The translations under genes and the position numbers were made by a program. The notes under the pieces were generated by a model. It worked only from the letters and a program-made list of their open reading frames with translations, did no database searches and was not told the DNA's origin. Below, one piece after another: positions 1 through 7,600 of a stretch of 8,474 nt of DNA. Origin of the DNA: Spirochaetia bacterium UBA5550 (GTDB lineage Bacteria; Spirochaetota; UBA4802; UBA5550); NCBI GenBank assembly GCA_002425885.1, contig DINC01000244.1, forward strand, positions 18,238 to 26,711, in the 5' to 3' direction. The stretch's first letter is position 1. Each line of letters opens with the position of its first letter.

Positions 1-166
1 TCATGAACTTCATGGTGTTGGGCACTTTTGTAATTGTTGTAAAGTTAAGCACCTCCTGCGCCCTGGCTACATCTATACCGAAGTTTTCTTCGCCGATAGA
101 GAAGGTGACATACTGGCGTTTTACCGAATCCTCTCTCTTTGCCGTGTCTTTATTCTGCATATTCAT
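1..166 (-). CDS. cheW: CheW-type chemotaxis coupling protein, N-terminal 55 codons (runs off left edge)
   Basis: CheW is the cytoplasmic adaptor that links chemoreceptors to the histidine kinase CheA. Only the N-terminus is visible. After a charged leader (about residues 1-17) comes the opening of the CheW SH3-like fold: QYVTF at 18-22, FSIGEENFGIDV at 22-33, then QEVL and a TKVPNT turn at 47-52, matching the family pattern of 'F.lg.e.yGIdi..v.Ei......I..vPnt'. The frame stays open to base 1. ATG at 166 is chosen because the next upstream ATG on this strand (177) is out of frame and stops at once; a second ATG at 160 is possible. The ribosome site is poor (a GGGAA stretch before the start). 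The gene lies downstream of the response regulator on the same strand, but after a 189-bp gap with its own likely promoter. A CheV or CheA-like protein that starts with this fold cannot be excluded from 55 residues. Confidence 0.85.
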   Translation of the reverse strand, partial: MNMQNKDTAKREDSVKRQYVTFSIGEENFGIDVARAQEVLNFTTITKVPNTMKFM

Positions 167-209
167 AATGTTCCCATTCCCCCGAAATAAGCGGTACATG
201 ACAGTACTA

Positions 210-238
210 ATTATTACAAAAAAAATACTCTACGGAAA
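210..238 (-). promoter_or_regulatory. Predicted cheW promoter, extended -10 with weak -35
   Basis: Reading the minus strand, an extended -10 element TGT-AATAAT lies at 218-210. The hexamer 17 bp upstream (238-233, TTTCCG) is a poor -35. The predicted start is near 203, giving a leader of about 37 nt before the ATG at 166. A palindrome centred at 246.5 (about -43.5) overlaps the -35, as expected for activator-dependent transcription. Its geometry is identical to that of the predicted cheD promoter. This is inference from sequence only. Confidence 0.45.
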
Positions 239-257
239 TAACACCAAAATGTTATTT
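236..257. promoter_or_regulatory. Operator-like palindrome A upstream of cheW
   Basis: An 8-bp perfect inverted repeat (AAATAACA / TGTTATTT, 6-bp centre) contains TAACAC-N4-ATGTTA at 239-254, one mismatch from the perfect site at 1095-1110. Its right edge for cheW transcription is 23 bp from the -10 hexamer. It is the proximal member of a series of three TAACAC elements. Confidence 0.5.
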
Positions 258-261
258 AGGG

Positions 262-299
262 TAACACGTTTGAAACAGAAAGATAACACGTTCGTGTGA
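262..299. promoter_or_regulatory. Tandem TAACAC sites B and C upstream of cheW
   Basis: TAACACGTT occurs at 262-270 and again at 284-292, 22 bp apart. Site C extends to TAACAC-GTTC-GTGTGA (284-299), one mismatch from a full palindrome, whereas site B has only one good half. With site A at 239 the spacings are 23 and 22 bp, close to two helical turns, so bound dimers would lie on the same DNA face. Confidence 0.45.
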
Positions 300-355
300 T
301 GGAGAGTAATACAGTGGTTTAGCGGGTTCAGGGATAATAATACTCTGTCTCTTTA

Positions 356-1018
356 TTATGGTTCTATATTGAACCTTGCAGCTTCATGCTGTATTGCAGC
401 CTTTGTAAGTGTAGAGGCATCGGGGATATTCATTTTTATTCTGATTTTCCTTCTGTGAGCCTCAAGAGTACTGACGCTTATCTTCAGTTTTCCCGCTATC
501 TCTTCTCTTTTATAGCCACGTCCTATAAGCTGAAAAACTTCAAGCTCGCGATCAGTGAGTCCCGCAACATCCTGTCCGTTCAATGGTTTTATATAATTTC
601 TGAAATGATTAGAGGCGATCATGAAACATACCTCGCTGCTCAGGTATATCTCACCCCGCCTGATTGTTTCTAAAGCCGTGAAAATATTATCTATTAAATC
701 GACCTTGGATATAAATCCCATAGCTCCGGTTCTTATAGCCCGCTCAGCATAATGTGAACCATCATCCAGGGACATGACAAGTATCTTTACTCCGGGGAAC
801 CCCTCCCGCGCTCTCCTGACCAGATCAATACCGCTCAAACCGCACCCCAGTTCAACATCAACCAGAAGAATATCCGGGAGTTCCTTACGCAGAAGACTCA
901 TAGCATCATCAACATTAACAGCCTCACCTGTAACCTGGTATCCCCCCTGCCCCATAAAAATGGAACGAAGGCCGTTTATAACAACAGGGTGATCATCAAC
1001 AATTACAATTTTTTCCAT
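356..1018 (-). CDS. NarL/FixJ-family two-component response regulator
   Basis: This is a cytoplasmic DNA-binding response regulator of 220 residues, the usual length for the family. The receiver domain (about 1-122) has the acidic pair D8/D9 in IVIVDDHP, the phosphoacceptor D54 in LLVDVELG, the switch residue S83 in LVMSLDD and K105 in FISKVD, so it looks phosphorylatable. A linker (about 125-150) leads to a LuxR-type helix-turn-helix (about 154-200) with the signature LTDRELEVFQLIGRG, EEIAGKL and STLEAHRRKI. ATG at 1018 has a good AGGA site 5 nt upstream. The gene is divergent from cheD and lies upstream of cheW. No kinase is directly adjacent; the two HisKA_2 kinases beyond cheD are candidate partners. 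The target genes are unknown, but TAACAC-type palindromes flank the gene on both sides. The family is certain; the specific role is not. Confidence 0.95.
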   Translation of the reverse strand: MEKIVIVDDHPVVINGLRSIFMGQGGYQVTGEAVNVDDAMSLLRKELPDILLVDVELGCGLSGIDLVRRAREGFPGVKILVMSLDDGSHYAERAIRTGAMGFISKVDLIDNIFTALETIRRGEIYLSSEVCFMIASNHFRNYIKPLNGQDVAGLTDRELEVFQLIGRGYKREEIAGKLKISVSTLEAHRRKIRIKMNIPDASTLTKAAIQHEAARFNIEP

Positions 1019-1043
1019 AGTAATCCTGATAATTTCTTATAAT

Positions 1044-1071
1044 AATTTATCGCATGAAATATTGCAGTCAA
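1044..1071 (-). promoter_or_regulatory. Predicted promoter of the response regulator
   Basis: On the minus strand TTGACT (1071-1066) is followed after 16 bp by TAAATT (1049-1044). The start would be near 1037, about 19 nt before the ATG at 1018. The perfect palindrome at 1095-1110 would then be centred near -65, a position used by upstream activators. The -35 is good and the -10 mediocre. Confidence 0.35.
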
Positions 1072-1094
1072 TGACATGGATGTGCTAAAAAATC

Positions 1095-1110
1095 TAACAC
1101 TAACGTGTTA
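1095..1110. promoter_or_regulatory. Perfect operator-like palindrome between response regulator and cheD
   Basis: TAACAC-TAAC-GTGTTA is a perfect 6+6 inverted repeat in the divergent intergenic region. It is the best copy of the motif also found at 239-254 and 284-299. Relative to the predicted cheD start it is centred at about -43.5, and relative to the predicted regulator start at about -65, so one bound factor could act on both genes. Confidence 0.5.
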
Positions 1111-1139
1111 TCCCTGATTCTGATAAAATACTTTATATT
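1111..1139 (+). promoter_or_regulatory. Predicted cheD promoter, good -10 and no clear -35
   Basis: The -10 hexamer TATATT is at 1134-1139. The hexamer 17 bp upstream (TCCCTG, 1111-1116) is a poor -35. The predicted start near 1146 leaves a leader of about 74 nt. The palindrome ends at 1110, exactly 23 bp before the -10, the same distance as at cheW. The leader contains GAACCGG twice (1199-1205 and 1208-1214) just before the weak ribosome site (GGAT). Confidence 0.4.
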
Positions 1140-1219
1140 TAAGATATGCTGTTATGTGATGGCACTAATTTTCAGGAAACTGACTCATTGGATCAACTGA
1201 ACCGGCAGAACCGGATAAC

Positions 1220-1771
1220 ATGAAAAAAATAAATATACATATCGGAGAATACTATTCCTCCTCTGAACCAACCGTAATCACCACGATTCTCGGGCCATGT
1301 GTAGCAGTATGTCTTTATGACCTGGCAAGCGGAACCGGAGGGATGAACCATATTCTGCTCCCCGGAGAAAAAACAGATGGATGTAATCCCGGAGACGCAC
1401 GATACGCCATCAATGCCATGGAGCTTCTCATAAACCAGATGATGAAATCTGGTGCTGACAGGTACAGGCTTAAAGCCAAAATTTTCGGAGGAGCCCAGAT
1501 ATACCCTTTTTTAAAACAGGAGATGGCCATGGGATTAAAGAATATTGAAATGGTCATAGATTTCCGCATAACTGAAAGAATACCGATTGTTAATTACAAC
1601 TTCGGAGGTTCTAATCCCAGAAAAATTTATTTCTATACAGGTACGGGTGATGTGCTCATGCAGAAAATTAAGACATCAGAGGTAATGGAGGAATTTGAAA
1701 ACCTTAAATTAAAAAGAATAGAGATCGAAAAACGGATCAGGAGAACCGGCAGCTGTATGTTCTTTGACTGA
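1220..1771 (+). CDS. cheD: Chemoreceptor glutamine deamidase CheD
   Basis: CheD hydrolyses specific glutamine side chains of methyl-accepting chemotaxis proteins to glutamate (releasing ammonia). In many bacteria it also binds CheC to tune adaptation. The catalytic residues are all present: T21, C27 in ILGPCVAVCLYD and H44 in GGMNHILLP. These are the same residue numbers as the triad described for Thermotoga maritima CheD. Other family landmarks are KAKIFGGAQ near 86-94, the 'I.N.G.' type stretch near 98-110 and NFGGSNPRKIYFYTGTG near 127-143. The core ends near 155. The remaining 28 or so residues are a charged helix-like tail, making the protein 183 aa against roughly 155-165 for typical members. 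The ATG has only a weak GGAT ribosome site. The gene is alone on its strand, divergent from the response regulator and convergent with a kinase 13 bp away. No cheC is visible; its absence from the window is not informative. Confidence 0.97.
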   Translation: MKKINIHIGEYYSSSEPTVITTILGPCVAVCLYDLASGTGGMNHILLPGEKTDGCNPGDARYAINAMELLINQMMKSGADRYRLKAKIFGGAQIYPFLKQEMAMGLKNIEMVIDFRITERIPIVNYNFGGSNPRKIYFYTGTGDVLMQKIKTSEVMEEFENLKLKRIEIEKRIRRTGSCMFFD

Positions 1772-1784
1772 ATTAACGCATCAG

Positions 1785-4577
1785 CTACAACATGAATGAA
1801 ACTTTAATTTCTGTGCCGGGAGTATTACCGAAAACCATCTCCCCTTCAAGCTGTTCAGCCAGAGAAGAAACAAGATTAAGGCCGAAGCCGTTCCTGTTAC
1901 CGCTTTTAACTTTATCAGGCAAACCGAGGCCATTATCCTTCACAGCAAAAGAGACCCTCCCGTCAATAAAGGAGAGAGAGAAAGCCAGCTCAGGATTATC
2001 AGTTTCATCAAAGGCATATTTGAAAGTATTTGTTATTAATTCATTTATCATTATACCCATTGTAAAGAGCACTTTGGAATCGAGATTGAAATCGTCGATC
2101 TTTTTAACAACATTAACTTTGCTGTGATTCGGGAAGAGTTTAATTATCTCATTCAGCAGGTTTTCGAAATAATCCCTTACATTAAGATTCTTATAATCGG
2201 CAGACCTGTAAAGCCTGTCATAAATAAGCATCATATTCTGCACCCGCCCCCTTGCATCGTTAAGAGCTTCAATGGCAGCAGGTTCTTCAATAGACATAGA
2301 CTGAAGTTTAAGGAGACCGGCTACAGTATTCATGTTATTTTTAATTCTATGGTGGACTTCACGGAGAAGCATCTCCTTCTGTTCAAGGAGGTTCTGTATC
2401 TCCATTTCCGATTTTTTCTTTTCAGTAATGTCCCTGTTGCTCCCCCTGCGCCCGATAAACCTCCCCTCTCTGTCATAAACAGACCTGCATACATGGGCAA
2501 TCCACCTTACCTCCCCGTTTCTGGCAGTAATACGAAATTCAGTTTCATTAGTTACAGGGCTTTCAAAAACAGAACCATAATTAAGGCATGGGCTGTCACT
2601 GTCCTCCGGGAATACTATTTCCGACAGGAGACCCGCCTTCTCCATGAATTCAGAGGCAGTATAACCGGATATATCCTCACATGATGGAGATACATACTCC
2701 ATCTTCCCATCAGCACCTATCCAGAACTCCCAGTCATAGGTAAAATCAGCAATTGTGCGGTACTTCTCTTCACTCTTTTCAAGCTCCATCTGCATACGAC
2801 GCTCACGGGTCACATCATTCCCTATAACAAGTATTGCGGGCCCGTCATCAAGAGATATCGGCAATGAAAGAGATTCTGTAATAAGCGGAGAGCCGTCCTT
2901 TTTCAGAAGAAAGAGTTCTATCTTTTCATTAAAATTCCCGTTCTCGGCATTTCTCAGCCTCTCCCTGATCAGTTCACCATTCTCCGGGCTTATTGTATTC
3001 TCCACATTCAGACCGATCATTTCGTCAGGCGAACTGTATCCGAGCCTTGATGCAGCAGAAGGATTTGAATAAATGTACCGCCCCTCTCTTATAAGAAATA
3101 TAGACAGAGGGCTTTTCTCAATTAAAAGTTTGTACCGCTTATCACTCTGCTCAAGTTTGTACGCTGCCTCCCTACGCTCGCTTATGTCCCTCCCTGCAAC
3201 AACAGCACCTGTTATGTTGCCCCCGGAATCATGGATAACATTAGCAGATGTTTCATACCAGGCATAATTTCCATATTTATTCCTGTATCTTGATTCAACT
3301 TTCACTGTCCCTTTGACGAATAAAACATCTACAGCTGATTTTACAGCAGGGAGGTCATCACTATGAACATACTCAAAAGAGTGCCGCCCCTCCAGTTCCT
3401 CGGGAGAGTAACCGAGAATACGGAAAAAAGAAGGTGAAACATATTTATATCTCCCGTTTACATCCATTATAAAAATAAGGTCAGTCATACTATCAGAAAT
3501 CATGTTTAAAAGGGTATCCTTCTTTTTCAGCTTTTCATATGCCCTGTCCCTTTCGCCAAGCGCCCTGGCAAGCCTGATGTTACTGTAAGAAAGTTTTTTT
3601 ATAAGTCCCGCAAGTTCAGTATAGTAATCCATGATTTTATAAACAGCATCTCGGCTGAGACGCGGGATGCTTCGCCAGGCATCAATATATTCCTCCCCGT
3701 TGAATCCGAATTCAGCCGCACGTTTTCTGAAGATCTCCTCATCAGGAACCTCCTCTTCAAAAAAGAACTGCCCCAGGAAAATATTACCCACATGTTTCCC
3801 TTCAATCATAATGGGAGTAGCTATATCATATATATTATTTTTGCATTTATAAACCTTATATTCACCCTCTTTTACCCCGGCAGACAATAATGTATCGCTT
3901 TCAATGCAGTGCTTTAATGTATCAGGATGAACCCGGTGAAACCTTTTACATATATCCTGCCACCCGGATTCAACAAGGACTCTCCCTTTCATATCAATTA
4001 TGCCAACACCTACCCTTATCCCTGTTAAAGAATAAAGTCTGTCAATAAGGGGCTGAAGCTCATCCTTATTAATTAAATCAGCAAGTTCTATATCTGCTGA
4101 ATCAATTTCAGGCATTAGAATACTATCGAGTTTCCGTCTTGTACTCTGCTCACTCTCAGCAAGGCGTTCCGAAGTTTTTTTAAGTTTCATATGAGATTCA
4201 AAAAGCTCAAAAGCCATCTCTATTGATGAGAGAAGCACAAAGTCGCCGGAATTTTTAATCACATACCCGTACCTGGTTATGGCCCTTACCTTGTAAACCA
4301 TTTCACGTTCTGAATGTGATGTGAGAAAAACAATGGGGATGTCATTGGTTTTAAGGATCTCCCTGGCAGCATCAGGCCCGCTCATACCGGGCCCCAAGTC
4401 TATATCCATAAGTATAAGTTCAATAGAAGAGTCATTGCCGATCCTCTCAATAGCCCTGGTACCGCTGGAAACTGTGACCACATCATATCCGTTATGTTTA
4501 AGCATTGCAGATGTTATTGCAGCTGCGACCGGATCATCTTCAACAAGGAGTATTTTTCTTTTTCTTTCAGGATTCAT
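1785..4577 (-). CDS. Soluble sensor histidine kinase, REC-PocR-PAS-PAS-PAS-HisKA_2-HATPase
   Basis: This cytosolic multi-sensor kinase has 930 residues and no membrane segment. Domains in order: receiver (about 7-126; acidic E13-D15, phosphoacceptor D58 in LMDIDLG, T86, K108); a PocR-type ligand-binding domain (about 163-326; W206, C210, H214, C224, C245 and GNIFLGQFF); three PAS domains (about 352-466, 479-592, 604-718; each closes with a DISER, DVTRE or DITEK type end); HisKA_2 (about 728-803; HHRIKNN with H743 aligning to the phosphoacceptor); and HATPase (N-box ELITNTFKYAF with N850, DNGLGLP at 881-887, GFGLNL at 897-902). PocR domains have been proposed to sense small hydrocarbon-derived compounds; the ligand here is unknown. 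The reading frame opens with a TTG at 4595, but ATG at 4577 is preferred: it puts ILLVED at the same distance from the start as in the upstream paralogue. The gene lies 100 bp downstream of that paralogue and may share its transcript; a TATATT at 4617-4612 could be a weak own -10. Confidence 0.93.
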   Translation of the reverse strand: MNPERKRKILLVEDDPVAAAITSAMLKHNGYDVVTVSSGTRAIERIGNDSSIELILMDIDLGPGMSGPDAAREILKTNDIPIVFLTSHSEREMVYKVRAITRYGYVIKNSGDFVLLSSIEMAFELFESHMKLKKTSERLAESEQSTRRKLDSILMPEIDSADIELADLINKDELQPLIDRLYSLTGIRVGVGIIDMKGRVLVESGWQDICKRFHRVHPDTLKHCIESDTLLSAGVKEGEYKVYKCKNNIYDIATPIMIEGKHVGNIFLGQFFFEEEVPDEEIFRKRAAEFGFNGEEYIDAWRSIPRLSRDAVYKIMDYYTELAGLIKKLSYSNIRLARALGERDRAYEKLKKKDTLLNMISDSMTDLIFIMDVNGRYKYVSPSFFRILGYSPEELEGRHSFEYVHSDDLPAVKSAVDVLFVKGTVKVESRYRNKYGNYAWYETSANVIHDSGGNITGAVVAGRDISERREAAYKLEQSDKRYKLLIEKSPLSIFLIREGRYIYSNPSAASRLGYSSPDEMIGLNVENTISPENGELIRERLRNAENGNFNEKIELFLLKKDGSPLITESLSLPISLDDGPAILVIGNDVTRERRMQMELEKSEEKYRTIADFTYDWEFWIGADGKMEYVSPSCEDISGYTASEFMEKAGLLSEIVFPEDSDSPCLNYGSVFESPVTNETEFRITARNGEVRWIAHVCRSVYDREGRFIGRRGSNRDITEKKKSEMEIQNLLEQKEMLLREVHHRIKNNMNTVAGLLKLQSMSIEEPAAIEALNDARGRVQNMMLIYDRLYRSADYKNLNVRDYFENLLNEIIKLFPNHSKVNVVKKIDDFNLDSKVLFTMGIMINELITNTFKYAFDETDNPELAFSLSFIDGRVSFAVKDNGLGLPDKVKSGNRNGFGLNLVSSLAEQLEGEMVFGNTPGTEIKVSFML

Positions 4578-4677
4578 ATTCTTTTCGTATAACAAGCTGC
4601 ATTATTTATCTAATATAAACAGCTTTGATTCCTTAAAATATAATTTGACTAAAAATTCAGTATTTATCACTACACCC

Positions 4678-7600
4678 TCACACCTGAAACCTTATAACAA
4701 AAGCCGTACCATCACCCCTGATTATCTCAGCGGTTCCCCCTATCTGCTCCACCAGCATACTTATAAGCTGCATGCCGAAGCCCTTAGAATTTTCAAATGT
4801 TGCAGATTCAGGTAGACCTATGCCGTTGTCTCTGTAATGCAGCATTACCTCACTTCCTTCACGTGTAAGCTGCAGTTCGAGCAAACCCTCACTGCGCCCT
4901 GTAAATGCATACTTCATGGTGTTGGTAATCAGCTCTGTTACAATTATTCCCAATGTTGAAAGCATCTGACTTCCGGTGATAAAGTCCTCAACATCAACTT
5001 TATACTTCACTGGAACTGATGAATCAAAAATAGAAACAATCTCTTTCACAAGCTGGCTCAGGTAATGGCTTACATTCAGTTCCCGGTGTGAATCGGAGCG
5101 GTAGAGTTTATCATATAGAAGGGTCATGCTCTGCACCCTGGATGCGGCATCAATCAGTATACTGCTGCATGCAGGATTATCCTGGGCATCAGCCTGGAGA
5201 TAGAGGAGACCGTAAACTGTATTCATGTTATTTTTTATACGGTGATGTGCCTCTTTCAGTATCACCTCCTTCTCTTTAAGGAGGTTTCTTATCTTTTCAT
5301 CACTCTCTTTACGTTCAGTTATATCCCTTGCATGGGACAGGATCATCAGCTTCCCTTGCTGCTCAAATATACTGGAACTGACTTCAACGGGGAATACATA
5401 TCCGTCTTTTCTCTTCTGCATTGATTCAAAAGTCATTTTTTTCTTTTCCATCAGCTTTTTTGTTAACAGGGCTACCTCTTCCCACGCCTCCACAGGTGCA
5501 ATATCCATATCAGAAATATTCAGAAGCTCCTCCCTGCTGTACTGCAGGCTTATGCAGGCCCGGTCATTGACCTCGTAAAACATTCCCGGTTTTCCGTCAT
5601 CCATAATCCCGTGAAGAAAGATGCTGTCATTGGCTGATTCAAAAAGCCTCCAGTACTTCTGCTCGCTCTGTTCTGTAAGCTCAAGGAGTCGGCTGTTATT
5701 GAGTGCAACGGCAGCAAGTCCGGCAAAGACCTCGGAAATTTTCGCGTCCTCCTCAGTAAAAGGGGATGGTTTATTCGCAACTCCGATAAGCCCCCTGGCC
5801 TTCCCTTCTATCACAAGGGGCGCGAACAAAACATTTGCAAGGGGAGCATGCCCCTCAGGCATAAACCTGACCCACTCACTCCCCGCAAAATCGTTATGAT
5901 ACACTGGCCTCCCTGTGCGGTAAGCCTCACCGCGCAGACCCCTTGCCGGCATCGGCAGAGAGGAATCAACAGTGCAGTCATATCCGCCGGACTCCAGGAA
6001 GAGGAGCTCATTCTCATCACCCGCATCATTGAGAAAGGCAACATAACCTGACACAGCTCCGGTGAGAGAGCAGATAGAATCAAAGACATGCCGCGCAGTA
6101 TGGATAAAATCTTCAGACTTCAGCACCTGCTGCGATGCCCTGAAGAGAGCTGCATTGATTTCATTTTCACGCCTGATCTCCGACTCAATCCTCTTCTGAT
6201 CAGTTATATCCCTGAATTCAACAGTCCTTACGGTTTTACCTTTATATGGCACATTCCGCGCCTCAAGTCTTAAAGGATACTCCTTACCATTCTTTTTTAC
6301 ACCGTACACCTCGTAAGGTTTTTCATAACCGGAAAGTATGTTTTTCCTTACCTCATCCCTCGACTTTTCAGCTATCAGGAGGAGCCCGTCCATGCCAATA
6401 AGTTCATCCATTGAATAACCTGTCATTTCAGACATCCCCTGGTTGCATTCAAGGATTATCCCTTTATCATGAATCGCAATTCCTCCGAAAGAAGCATTGT
6501 GAAGAGCCCGGAAACGCTCCTGGCTCTCAAGGAGCGACTTCTCTGTACTCATCCTGTCAGTAACATCCTCAGAAATTCCACCGAATATTTCTGTGCCGTC
6601 ATCTTCCACCATAACAGGGAAAAGCTTGCTTTCAAAAATTCTGTCAGTGCCTTTAAAATTAATTATATCGAGTTTAAGAAGAGGTTCCCTTTTCTCTTTC
6701 AGGGATGCAATGGTCCGCATAAAATCCTCCGCAACTACAGGCTGCAGCAGTTCAGCAAAACTCTTACCCCTCATCTCTTCAGTGGTCATGCCGTAAAGTC
6801 CGGCCATACTTTCAGATACTTCAACATACCGCCCCTGCGCATCAAAGAGCGCAATTAAGTTTGGGCTGTTATCAAGGAGAGCATTGAACCGCCTCAATGC
6901 TTTCATCATCGCTTTACGGGCACCCTTCTTCTCTGTAATATCTGTTGCAATACTGAGAATTGACGGAATCCCTCCCCAGTTGAACTTTTTTGCAGTTACC
7001 TCAAGGGGGAAGGATGTACCATCTTTTTTATAATGCCGCACTTCAAATGACGCTTCACCCTTTTCCTCTATCTCTCTTACACGTTCATTAAAAAGCTCAG
7101 TACTTTCAGGGAGATCAATCATATTAAGCTTTGCTGACATAAACTCTTCTTTGTCATATCCATGCAGTTCAAAACTTCTGCGGTTGGCGTAGAGAAAGTT
7201 ACCCGCCCCGTCATGAACAGTAATGGAAGCAGGTGTGCTGTCCACCATCTCCGACAGGCGAAGCATATGTTCCTCCGCGTTTTTTCTTTCTGTTATATCA
7301 CGGGCTATTATATAAACCCTGACCATCTCCTCTTTTTCATTATATATAAAAGAGGCATTATCCTCCCTCCATATAAATTCCCCGCCTTTATTCTTCGCCC
7401 TGCACTGGTAAGTCAGATTACTATTTCTCTTCTCTTTTGCGGAAGCAATGGCTGATGCAATAACATCCCTGTCATCAGGATGAACATTATTAATCATCTC
7501 TGCTTCGGTTCTCCCAAGCATCTCAGATGAAGTATAGCCGGATATTTTTTCATACGCCGGGGAAACATAAGTTATAACTCCGTTTTCAAATACAAAAATT

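Noticed and set aside
3..299. Open frame of 98 codons on the plus strand at the left edge.
   Set aside because: It lies opposite the clear CheW N-terminus and continues through an A/T-rich regulatory gap. The product has no recognisable motif, and the antisense reading is a good family match.
303..346. AGAGTA / TACTCT inverted repeat downstream of the response regulator as its terminator.
   Set aside because: The stem is 6 bp with a 32-nt loop and no T tract in the right direction.
1207..1219. CCGGATAA just before cheD as a motility sigma factor (sigma-28) -10 element.
   Set aside because: It touches the start codon and has no TAAA at the required distance upstream.
4578..4595. Longer form of the 930-aa kinase starting at TTG 4595.
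   Set aside because: No ribosome site precedes the TTG, and ATG at 4577 gives the same N-terminal length as the paralogue.
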